Positions 45,489-55,142 of a stretch of 64,000 nt of DNA are shown here, piece by piece. The position numbers and the translations under genes were made by a program. Below the pieces are notes generated by a model that had not been told where the DNA came from, made no database searches, and saw only the letters and a list, made by a program, of their open reading frames with translations. This DNA is from Pristionchus mayeri (lineage: Eukaryota > Nematoda > Chromadorea > Rhabditida > Neodiplogasteridae): assembly GCA_036245805.1 (NCBI GenBank), contig BTRK01000002.1, positions 16,237,067-16,301,066 of the forward strand, given 5' to 3'. Position 1 is the first letter of the stretch. Every line of letters starts with the position of its first letter.

Positions 45489-45812
45489 TTAAAACGAAAA
45501 TTGGAAAATCGGGCAAAACTTTTGTTACAACCTGATACAAGAAGATGCGACTGCGCCTTCCGACAATCGAGGAAGAAGGACAAGTAAAGAAGATATCGAA
45601 GGGAGTTGTGAAAACCCCCCCAGAAGAGACTTCACAAGAAGAAGAAGCCAAGTGGAACTCCCCAGAAGCTCCAGGAGTATTCTGATTCGACCGATGAGTC
45701 GATGCGCGGAAGCTCGCCCTCTCCGAGTCCCGGACCCTCCACTTCTCAGTCCACGCACAACAGTGAGCATACAAACCAGTCTGCCACACCGGTGTATAAT
45801 CCATATGGATAG

Positions 45813-46603
45813 AACCCCCCGCATTTTTATCCCCCCAATTACCACAATTTGTAAATATGCTTGTTTATAAATTTGTAAATACCAACAATGCCCATCGTTA
45901 TTGATTGATAGATCCAGTGTGTTGAGTTCAGATGGCAAGGTTGTAATAGGTCGAAGTTTCGAGGTATACATAGGAATTCACCAAACAAGCTGAATGAAAG
46001 CATAACGATAACTAAATATGGTGCCAATCATGATAACCCGAATAAGTATCATTCCACGTTGACCTCGTTATTGTTCTAAGTATCGCAATCGCTATTTCGA
46101 TCTCCTTCCATAAGTTCGTTTTGAGATGAGTTGGTCTACAGATTGCGACTGTCGTTGTTATCGTTTCTCTCATGATGGACGCGCAATGAATACTTACATA
46201 CAGACATCAGCATAGTACAGATCAGCACGTTGGGTACAGAATAAGAGTAGTTTTGTGCTATCATAAAAAACGGGAATTGTTCCGTACTCACTCCCCCAAT
46301 CAATCACTCAATCTTTAAAATGACCGCAAAAGTGACTGACACTCTCCTCCAGCCGCCCCATTCCGCCTAAATTACGAGAACCAAATAGGTACCCAATGGC
46401 ATCATAGGCATCTCAGATCACTCTACATCAGAATGCGATATATGACCATCTCAAGATCAGGCGAGAGCCTAGATTCAGCGGCGAGGCACTCCACTCCTCT
46501 CACACCCCATTACTCTAAAGAGAGAAGGGAGGAAGAAAAGAGAAGGGAGGCTCGTCTCTGACATAAGATAGGAATCGGGAGATACTCGATAACTCTGAGG
46601 CCT
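45813..46603. other. Intergenic, no gene seen
   Basis: 3' flank of the coiled-coil gene, with AT-rich UTR-like sequence to about 45890, then unremarkable non-coding DNA up to the start of the foldback element. Confidence 0.4.
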
Positions 46604-47377
46604 GCCGGGACGTAGGAATTCATGTTTTTTTTTTTAAATTAGCTGCAAAATTAAAACAAAGTACTTCGAAACGAGCTCTTTCAAATGGCGTTGGCGGATT
46701 TCCCGAAAAAAAAAATTTTTTCACCGTGGCATGCTCCGAAACTGGGCGGAGTCTCGATTTTTTCGGGAAAACCCGATCTTTGACTCAATTTTTCGGCATT
46801 TTCCGATAAATATACGTACAAACTGTCAACAGACGAATGAAAGAGGAGTGTACGAGGAACATTTTTCTCTCTTTGATTGAGTCGAAAACCCAAAAATTGC
46901 ATCTCGGGTGCAACTTTAGCGAAGATTTCAAAAAATCTGAAAATACCAAAAAGTTCTGGTTGGCACTATGCGCGGTTTATTAGACTTCCTGGGTACTTTC
47001 ATTTCATATATATATTTCATTGGAATCGGGTCATGCGTTGTAATGTTGCACTCGTTTAAGCAAAATCGGTCATGTGAGTCGGGTATAGACATCATGTTTA
47101 CTGTATGCAGACTAGGTTCTTTTGAACAACTTTCAGAACGTTTTGGAAAGAAAGTTATGTTTCAAATGTAACTTGCTCAATTTGATAATCGAAAAATGCG
47201 GAAATACGACACGTAATTCAGAAGTTATGATATCGCAAACTGATTTGTACCAGAATATAGAGAATGAAGAGCTGAACATTTTATCTGTTGAAAGTAAGTT
47301 TCTATTTTTTCATTTACGCCCACTACATAGGCTAGAAGTTGGCAGAAAACGAAGGCCGAGGCGCGCAGAAGAGCGCT

Positions 47378-47569
47378 AATTGTTGTTTGACGAAGAAGGT
47401 ATCGGCAATAGCTATAAAAGTAATAAATTCGAATTCCCTCCCGTTTGCTAGCCCAGCCACGCAGTCTCTCTCCATTTCCTGTACTCTCTCGGCTGAGTAT
47501 CGGCGTGACCTTGAGGTCGCGTCTCTTTCCCTAATCGATTTCTCCATTCTAGGTTTTTCCTGGGAATAG
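47378..47569 (+). repeat. PAT split direct repeat A1
   Basis: Starts TAATTGTTGTTTGACGAAG and ends TCCTGGGAATAG; nearly identical to A2. Forms the 5' end of the element and likely carries its promoter. Confidence 0.9.
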
Positions 47570-47648
47570 ATGTTCGTTTATTGATTTTCTAGTACTTTTC
47601 CATTGTATACGAGTTGTCGCGAGCAGTCAATTGTACCCTTTCCAGAGT

Positions 47649-48239
47649 ATGGGAGAGCCATCGCCGTCTCTGCAGAGCATGGATCCCAAATTATTGGACG
47701 AAAAAATGAACGAACTCATGGAGGAAATAGTTCAGAGAGTCAAGGACTCCGCCTCCCCACAGCAAGTTTTGCATCAAGCCCCCTTCCCTGCCCTCGCGAA
47801 GCAGGGTCTGCACAAGCAGGCGCTGTTCAACGTGTCGATCCTGAACTGCCTGGAAGAAGCCAAGTCTGACCCTGCCAAGCTCCAAGGAGCGATCAACATG
47901 TTAGTCGATCGCAACTCCCTTCTGGAGCTCGCAGACAAGAATCCGAAAGCGTTCGAGCTAGCGGACACGATGAAAGCACTCGAGAGTGCTTCCTCGTCCT
48001 CCTCCAACCCGTCGTCCATGCTCCATTCATTGCTCCTGGTGCAATCTCTGTCCCAGAGCAATGACCGCAAGAGAAGAGCCCCCTCCCCGCCTCCCTCGCT
48101 CCTCCAGCCCTTTCGGCAGAGGGCGCCGGCCTTCGGCCAACCCGGCGCCCCCCCAGCAGAACTTCGCGCCCGTCTTCTGCCGCCTCTGTGGCCAGTATGG
48201 CCATCTCAGTTACTACTGCCCGAGCGGATCGAGAAGGTA
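47649..48239 (+). CDS. Gag-like protein of PAT element
   Basis: ATG at 47649 opens MGEPSPSLQSMDPKLLDEKM, a helical region with DPAKLQGAINMLVDRNSLLE and a basic, proline-rich stretch. A zinc knuckle (CRLCGQYGHLSYYC, 48178-48219) follows in a different frame; the switch falls at a run of seven C at about 48148-48154. Gag coats the RNA intermediate. The frame change may be a mutation, a sequence error or programmed slippage. Confidence 0.7.
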
Positions 48240-50163
48240 CCCCACCCCCAGCCCCGTTTCTTTCCTTGTGTAAACATATTGATTTCTGGAGAAGTATTGG
48301 CGCTTCAGATTTCTCCCTGGGAGTAATCGAGAGGGGATACCGACTTAATTTCAATTGCAGTAGAGATTCAATCATCATTCCAACTGCAGATAATCGGTCC
48401 AGTGCAGTGAAGGAGGAGCAGTTCGTGACTCGTTCGTCTCCTCGCCTCGGGGGCGATCGAGAAGTGTGACAAGCCCCGAGTCGTCTCCCCTCTTTCAGTC
48501 GTCCAAGGTAAAAAAACCCCGTCTGATCCACGATCTGAGCGTTCTGAACCGATCCCTGCATAAAACCAAGTTTCGTATCGAGGACCTGTCCTCCGTTTGG
48601 TTCTCCCTTCCCCATGACGGTTATATGGCCACCTTTGACCTCAGGAGTGTCTACCACCATTTGTCCATCGCCCGAGAGGATCGCCCGTTTATGGCATTCT
48701 CTTGGGAGGGTGTCATTTACCAGTTCGCAGCCATTCCCTTCGGTCTTTCCCCTGCACCTTGGGTGTTTACCAAGGTTTTTCGTTCGTTGGTGAGAGTGTG
48801 GAGAGAGAAAGGCATTAACGTAACTCTTTATCTGGACGATGGACTGATCCTCGCTCGGACTAAAGAGGAACTAGAGAGAGTGGTGTCTATAGTGAGAGCG
48901 GACTTGGAGAGAGCGGGAGTTTCAATAGCAGAGGAAAAGTCCCATTGGTCGCCCTCTCAAGTAGGCTCCTGGCTAGGATTCGAGATAGACCTGAAGGATC
49001 GCGTGGTCCGTGTTTCCCAGGACAGAGTGTCCACAGCCTTAGAGAGGCTTCAACTCCTTAGAGAGGAGGTTTCCCCGACGATTCGAGATCGTAACCGCGC
49101 GGTCGGTTCCCTGATGTCAATGTCCCTCGTTCTAGGCGACGCCAGTTCCCTGCTTTCCCGCTCCCTCCTCTCCACCATTGCTGCAGCCCAGCTTTCCTCC
49201 CTCTCCCCCAACACCCGCTGCCCGATTTCTGGTCAGGAGCAAGGTGAGATAGACCAGTGGATAAGAGAGTTGAGAGTTAGAGCAGAGAGAAGCTTTGGAG
49301 AAGCTCCCTGGATCTTTGATATGAGAATCGAAACTGATGCCTCTGCAACGGCCTTGGGGGTTGTTATCAAGAAGGGAGAAGCGATAGTTTCTCAGACGTC
49401 CCGAAATCTGTCACCGATAGAGAGAATGGAATCGAGTACGCAGAGTGAATTGAGAGCAGTGGAGTTTGCTGTTACCACTTTTGAGAGAGAATTGCACGGG
49501 AAGTGCGCCTTGTTCTTTGGAGACAATCAGAGTGCTATGTTGATCCTCAGAAAAGGCTCAATGAAACCTGAATTGCACGCCATTGCAAGAAAAGTGGAAG
49601 AGATTAGGGCCAGGATAGGTGCGAAGTTCAAATTCAACTGGGTGCCGAGAGAGATGATTCCTGAAGCGGATTTGGCCAGTAGAGATGTGGACTTCGATGA
49701 TTGGTCCCTTCAGGATTGGGTGGTGGACAAGGCCTTTAAGAGATGGGGAAGACCGGGAATCGATCTATTCGCAGATGATTCCAATGCTAAATGTGAGCAA
49801 TTTGTTTCCAGACTCCCGGCAAGAGGTGCCGTCTCCATTGATGCCTTCGCCGACCCCTCCCGATGGCACTCTTCAACACTTCTGTGGTGCGTCCCTCCTC
49901 CATCTTTGTTGTGTAGAACCCTTGCCTGGATGAGAGGGACCAGGGCCAGGGGAGTCCTCGGCCTTCCCTACTGGACATCCCACCCCATCTTCCCATCTCT
50001 CTTCCCACGCGAACACGATCCACCGTTTGTCAGAGATTTCATCATGTTCCCTGAGGGTAACCACATCCTCGTTCCCGGGTCGTATGGACAAGGTCCCTTC
50101 TCTCGACCCTACATGGATTCCCCCTTTTGCCTAATCCTCATCGACTTCTCTACCTCTTTCTAG
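48240..50163 (+). CDS. Reverse transcriptase-RNase H of PAT element
   Basis: Upstream leader motifs (FVTRSS..., IEKCDKPRVVSPLSVVQ) lie in other frames at 48300-48500, with one change at a run of seven A (48509-48515). From 48466 a 565-codon frame is open: KKPRLIHDLSVLNRS, FDLRSVYHHLSI, IPFGLSPAPWVFTKVF, the catalytic YLDD at about 48829-48840, then RNase H (IETDASATALGVV, SELRAVEFAV, FFGDNQSAM, ADLASRD). Typical of DIRS-order elements in sequence and in lacking integrase. A Trp-rich C-terminal extension ends at the border of B1. Confidence 0.85.
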
Positions 50164-50165
50164 CC

Positions 50166-50250
50166 ATTCCCGCCCAGGATAAAGCCGATGCCTAATGAGT
50201 CAAACTGCAGTTATCAAACTGCAGTATGGAGTTTACGACAGAAGTGATAA
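50166..50250 (+). repeat. PAT split direct repeat B1
   Basis: Starts ATTCCCGCCCAGGATAAAG and ends GAAGTGATAA; matches B2 except for a short duplication of CAAACTGCAGT. Runs directly into A2. Confidence 0.9.
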
Positions 50251-50439
50251 TTGTTGTTTGACGAAGAAGGTATCGGCAATAGCAATAAAATAATAAATTC
50301 GAATTCCCTCCCGTTTGCTAGCCCAGCCACGCAGTCTCTCTCCATTTCCTGTACTCTCTCGGCTGAGTATCGGCGTGACCTTGAGGTCGCGTCTCTTTCC
50401 CTAATCGATTTCTCCATTCTAGGTTTTTCCTGGGAATAG
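50248..50439 (+). repeat. PAT split direct repeat A2
   Basis: Internal copy of A1 with a handful of differences. Contains a 3' splice-site-like TTCTAG followed by the first recombinase codons. Confidence 0.9.
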
Positions 50440-51286
50440 CCCTGTCGAAGGTTCAAAGGCACCTAGCACTATTCGAGCCTATTCGTCGAATTGGCAGAAG
50501 CTAGCTGCATACGCCAAGGAGAAAGGATTAGACCCCTCTTGCCCCTCCTCCCTTATAATCTACACCCTTAGGAGATTACTGGAGAGAAAATCTCTCTCTT
50601 CCGTTCGTGTTCTCTCGGCCTCTTTTTCTCACTTCGCAGCCCCTTTGTCATATCCTTACAATGCCATTTTATCCATGATTCACGACTCAGCACGTAGGAA
50701 TTCGGTTGTAAACCACTATATCAGTGTGCCCAGATCGCTTATCGATCGATTCGTTACCTATGCCACCCTTAATCCGTCAGACCTCTCCATTGTTCGTAGT
50801 GCCCTAGGGGCAGCCCTCTCCTTCTCTGCCCTCCTCCGAGTGGGCGAACTTCTGGCCCTCCGATGGGTCGATGTCCAGCTGTCGTCCGAGACACTCCAGA
50901 TCACGGTCACACGAGCGAAGAACGACCAGTACGCGGAGGGAAGGGAGACGTTTATCTCCGCTAAGGAAGACTCCCCTGCCCTGGCCCTTTTCCATTCGTA
51001 CCGGGAGAGAGCCCCGCCCTCAGTCTGGGTATTCCCTTCCTTCTCCCACCCCCTCTCCCCAATCTCGGTAGACACGTTCAGGCAAGACATCAAGTTTCTC
51101 TGCGACGCCGTTCAAGCAGAGAAGATCACCCCCCACCAGTTGCGGGCGGGGGGAGTAAACGAATCCCTTCGACAAGGAACTTCTCTAGAGGCCGTCCAGA
51201 GGAGGGGAAGGTGGAAGTCGGCCGGGGGGATCGCCCCATACATCCGTGACTCGTTGGAAGCTCAGGGAGACGCCCTCTCCTTGTAG
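50423..51286 (+). CDS. Tyrosine recombinase of PAT element
   Basis: Open frame with no ATG at its start; it begins just after the acceptor-like TTCTAG in A2, so it may be expressed by splicing. It reads through STIRAYSSNWQKLAAYAKEK and YTLRRLLERKS (N-terminal core-binding region) to the catalytic domain: SALLRVGELLALRW (first Arg), TPHQLRAGG (H-x-x-R), RRGRW and APYIRDS (Tyr nucleophile); stop TAG 51284-51286. It replaces integrase, joining the DNA circle of the element to the genome without duplication. All catalytic residues are present, so it may be active. Confidence 0.85.
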   Translation, partial: VFPGNSPVEGSKAPSTIRAYSSNWQKLAAYAKEKGLDPSCPSSLIIYTLRRLLERKSLSSVRVLSASFSHFAAPLSYPYNAILSMIHDSARRNSVVNHYISVPRSLIDRFVTYATLNPSDLSIVRSALGAALSFSALLRVGELLALRWVDVQLSSETLQITVTRAKNDQYAEGRETFISAKEDSPALALFHSYRERAPPSVWVFPSFSHPLSPISVDTFRQDIKFLCDAVQAEKITPHQLRAGGVNESLRQGTSLEAVQRRGRWKSAGGIAPYIRDSLEAQGDALSL

Positions 51287-51474
51287 CCATTGTCCCCTAC
51301 CTTCTCTTTTAACTTGTTCTCTTGTACCATCTGTGCCATTGACTTCCGTCCCCTCCCCTTTTTTCCTCTCTTCCCTCGACATTTTGATGTTGTGTTTTCT
51401 CCAGACCATCTTTACTGTTTGTTTGTTGTGATCGTCTACGATCAACCTTAGTCTCGGTGATACCATTGTAAACT

Positions 51475-51552
51475 ATTCCCGCCCAGGATAAAGCCGATGC
51501 CTAATGAGTCAAACTGCAGTTATCACGTATGGAGTTTACGACAGAAGTGATA
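51475..51552 (+). repeat. PAT split direct repeat B2
   Basis: Terminal copy of B1, ending GAAGTGATAA, which is the 3' border of the element. Confidence 0.9.
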
Positions 51553-52826
51553 AATAGAGGGGAGGGAGAGGGAGGTCAGGCGGCGAGGGCGGCAGACGGC
51601 CAGAGCGCGCGCTCTCGCTGGTTTCTAGCCTAATTCTATCCAACTTCTAGCATATGTAGCATGCGTAAATGAATAGGTAGAAGCTTACTTTCAACAGATA
51701 AAATGTTCAGCTCTTCATTCTCTATATTCTGGTACAAATCAGTTTGCGATATCATAACTTCTGAATTACGTGTCGTATTTCCGCATTTTTCGATTATCAA
51801 ATTGAGCAAGTTACATTTGAAACATAACTTTCTTTCCAAAACGTTCTGAAAGTTGTTCAAAAGAACCTAGTCTGCATACAGTAAACATGATGTCTATACC
51901 CGACTCACATGACCGATTTTGCTTAAACGAGTGCAACATTACAACGCATGACCCGATTCCAATGAAATATATATATGAAATGAAAGTACCCAGGAAGTCT
52001 AATAAGTCTAAATATTTCTGAATTAACGTGAAAAAACGTGTCGTATTTCGGCATTTTTCGATTATCAAATTGAGCAAGTTACATTTGAAACATAACTTTC
52101 TTTCCAAAACGTTCTGAAAATTGTTCCTACATGCTATTGCGAGGATTTCCCTTTGCATTGACGGCAATTACCACCGGAAACCTGGCAATTTGGACCTTCC
52201 CAGAAGACAATTCGCAATTTCTTCAATTTGAGTCTATGACCAAATGAACCTGAAATTTACATGGCAATGAAGTGGAAACATGTTTTTGTGATGTGTTAAT
52301 ACAATTATGGTGCAAAATATCCTAGTTTGCATACAGTAAACATGATGTCTATACCCGACTTACATGACCGATTGTGCTTAAACGAGTGCAACATTACAAC
52401 GCATGATCCGATTCAAATGAAATATATATATGAAATTAAAGTACCCAGGAAGTCTAATAAACCGCGCATAGTGCCAGCCAGAACTTTTTAGTATTTCCAG
52501 ATTTTTTTGAAATCTTCGCTAAAGTTGCACCCGAGATAAATTTTTGGGTTTTCGACACAATCAAAGAGAGAAAAATGTTCCTCGTACACTCCTCTTTCAT
52601 TCGTCTGTTGACAGTGTGTACGTATCCTTATCGGAAAATGCCGAAAAAGTGAGTCAAAGATCGGTTTTTTCCGAAAAAATCGAGACTCCGCCCAGTTTCG
52701 GAGCATGCCACGGCGAAAAAATTTTTTTTCGGGAAATCCGCCAACGCCATTTGAAAGAGCTCGTTTCGAAGTACTTTTTGTGAATTTTGCAGCCAATTTA
52801 AAAATCATGAATTCCTACGTCCCGGC

Positions 52827-53264
52827 CTATGTGGAGTCTTTCCCGATTCCTCTCATAAGGGAAATGTCACGATCACTCACATTGGTTTTCCCTCAGTATC
52901 TCATGTCTCTTGCGGTCATGCGATAGGAAATTTGGAAAATGTGAAAAGAAAGACATGATCCAAAGTTCAGTCATGCCGTTACCGAGATACGGTGGAAAAA
53001 AAGCTTGCAATTGAGTGACAGCTGACAGGCGAAATGGCGCACTAGTCACGATTGCACAATCTAGAATTGCAGAGAAATTTCATCATTGACGCCCTCAGAA
53101 TCCTGCACATAAGACTACGGTACTTAGGCATCGCCCCCAACTCCGCCCACATTCTCAGAGTACATAGGACGAGACTCACATCAATACTTACCCACCTCCA
53201 GTCAACATCGACTCTTCCAACTCACAGTCAGTTCACAGTTTACTGAGCTATCATATCCTTCCCG
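52827..53264. other. Region before Ty3-like copy B
   Basis: No gene. May hold the 5' LTR or leader of copy B, but no match to the region after copy A was seen. Confidence 0.35.
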
Positions 53265-55106
53265 ATGTCGAGAGACAGGGATGCATCGTTCAGGACACAT
53301 GTCCATAATACCAGATCCAACTCACTCAACCCTGGAATCAGGATGCAAAAAGAGATCAATGAAAACCAGCCAATTGGTCAATTCAAAGAATTAGTAGCCA
53401 CTGCGATCGCAAACACATATGATTCGACAAACGAGCGCATTGATGAAATTCATAATCTAGTTGGTGGCATCACCCATAGAATATGCAACCTCGAAAAGAC
53501 TAGCAAAAGCCATGGAAAAATGATTAGGGCGATCAACAGCTGGAATATCAAAGAAGAGCCACTAGACAATTCTAATGCTTCATTCAATTCCAATCCAGGT
53601 CAATTCAACCAGGCGGACGTGTCATTTGTACAACAGAATGAGGATGCCCCCGATCACGTACCACGCGAAGTGATAACGCCACATGATCAGGCAGAGATTC
53701 CGCAGCAGCCAGTGCACACTCTAGCCCAACAGGCTCGTGTACGTCATCAACCAGAAGCACTGCTAGGGCAACAGCATAATCATTCGCAGGGCAGAATGCA
53801 GAAACAACCAGCTCAGATAGCGCCTCCGCAAGCACAACGAGGACGTGATGAGGAGCAGGAAGCTGCGAAAGAAGGCGAGTTCGAACAAATCAGCATGATT
53901 TCGGATAGCCTATTTGGCCCTGAACCATCTTCAAAACTGCCCATATTCACCCATAGTCCTAAGGACGGCGCATTCTCAACTTGGTTACGTCATTTCAACG
54001 ATCTAATATCCCTCAAAGATAACGCACCCGACTCAAACAAGAAAGCCGCTTATTTAATAGCGTACACATCTGGGAGAGCGAGAGATAGAATAGACGAATT
54101 AATCGAAGCTGATCGAGAGGATTTCAAAAAAGTGTGCGACACCTTAAGGGAAGGTTTCGAAGGGAAGCAGAGACAGCACCTTGCGAAGCAAGAACTTTTG
54201 AGATGTAGACAAAGAAAAGATGAGTCTGTCGCGGAATTTCCAATCTAGTGAAAATCTCTAATCTAGTGAAATTCTCATCGGACGATCCTGAATCCGAGGA
54301 CACGAAGAGGCGCACTTTGGATGAGTTTCTCTCGAAATGCAGGGAAACTTGAGGTATTACACCAAACTAGCTGATCTAAAGACTTTTAAGGAAGCCGTGG
54401 ACAGAGCAGAGACCATTCAGATGCTCATCAATGAAGCAAATGCCGAAAAGGCGATGGAAGGGACAGTCAACGCTCTGGATGGACTCCGAGCGACAGACGA
54501 GAGACAATCGCGACGCGACTACGGTGGCACTAATGTCACTCAAAGGGTGAACTTTTCCGATTCAAGAAAACAAGGACCTACTTGCTATCACTGCAACAAA
54601 CCTGGTCACGTGATATCCGAGTGTAGAAGTAGAAAACAATACCAAAACGCGAACTCATCCAGACCGAGTACAGAAATAACTCGAACCAATTCCGTTCCAA
54701 CTCACCATTCCGCAGGGAATTCTCACGAGACAATCAGGGCCGCAACAATTTCAGATCCAACAACTTCGTGAACAATGGATCGAATAGCTCGTACCCCAAT
54801 AGAAACAATTTCAACAGGGACAACTCCAATCCCATCAATAAATCCTTCAATAATCCTAGATACCAGTCTAATTCCAGATACGAGCACAGAAGCCCAGGGA
54901 GGAATTTCCAAGGCAACTCGAGATGGAATGGCAGGAAGGAACGATTCAACGCGATAACAATTCCAGAAGAGGTAATCCAGGTGCGACAGAAAACAAAAGC
55001 AATCGATGAGAAAGTAGACTCGCTAATTTCCACGATGAATGAGAAACTAGATTTCGCACAAAGTAGAATCGAAGCCCTGTCGAAAAGAAATGATGACCTT
55101 GCATAA
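53265..55106 (+). pseudogene. Gag of Ty3-like copy B
   Basis: ATG at 53265 opens a 327-codon frame: N-terminal coiled coil, a Gln-rich stretch, and a capsid-type domain (FGPEPSSKLPIFTH, WLRHFNDLISLKD, GFEGKQRQHLAKQELLRCRQ). A frame break at about 54245 leads to a second frame with a CCHC knuckle (CYHCNKPGHVISEC), then another near 54740 into an Asn/Arg-rich tail and a short coiled coil that ends at a stop at 55104-55106. The tail resembles that of copy A in composition and place. Confidence 0.7.
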
Positions 55107-55142
55107 ACTGCACACTCAGGTAAGAAGACATCTTCTCTCCCC

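Larger units (their letters stand above)
40758..45535. mobile_element. Mariner-type element loaded with two palindromic inserts
   Basis: Inverted ends TTAGGTTGTAACAAAAG (left) and TCAGGTTGTAACAAAAG (right, complement) with TA on both sides (40756-40757, 45536-45537). Taking away the two TTAA elements inside leaves about 1.25 kb, the normal size of a mariner, but no transposase can be recognised in what remains. Confidence 0.75.
40446..45812 (+). pseudogene. Small coiled-coil protein gene broken by a mariner-type element
   Basis: Exon 1 (40446-40640) encodes MAERREGTPPMSKILEDLAK followed by a Lys/Glu-rich coiled coil. A short exon at 40680-40698 and one starting at 40745 follow in phase; the latter is interrupted after TA (40756-40757) by the 4.8 kb element and resumes at 45538. 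It continues (VEQRV, then QEDATAPSDNRGRRTSKEDI) to a run of seven C at 45615-45621, after which the coding-like frame changes to a Ser/Pro-rich C-terminus (STDESMRGSSPSPSPGPSTS) ending NPYG and TAG at 45810-45812. I do not recognise the protein; introns suggest a host gene. It is inactive here. Confidence 0.45.
47378..51552 (+). mobile_element. PAT-like tyrosine-recombinase retrotransposon
   Basis: Complete layout of a DIRS-order PAT element: repeat A1, gag, RT/RNase H, repeat B1 joined to A2, tyrosine recombinase, repeat B2. These split direct repeats are diagnostic. About 4.2 kb, plus strand. There is no target duplication, as expected for recombinase-based insertion. A few frame breaks at homopolymer runs separate the frames. 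Confidence 0.9.
46604..52826. mobile_element. Foldback element hosting the PAT-like retroelement
   Basis: Inverted ends GCCGGGACGTAGGAATTCATG-like (46604 on, complement ending 52826). Left arm to about 47345; right arm from about 51630, longer because it contains an internal partial duplication (51780-52010 versus 52040-52130 and 52320-52480). The PAT-like element lies in what would be the loop. Without it the element is about 2.0 kb. No clear target duplication could be fixed. Confidence 0.65.

Noticed and set aside
47893..48660. 255-codon minus-strand open frame
   Set aside because: Lies opposite the PAT gag and RT frames, which have clear motifs; low-complexity translation without family match.
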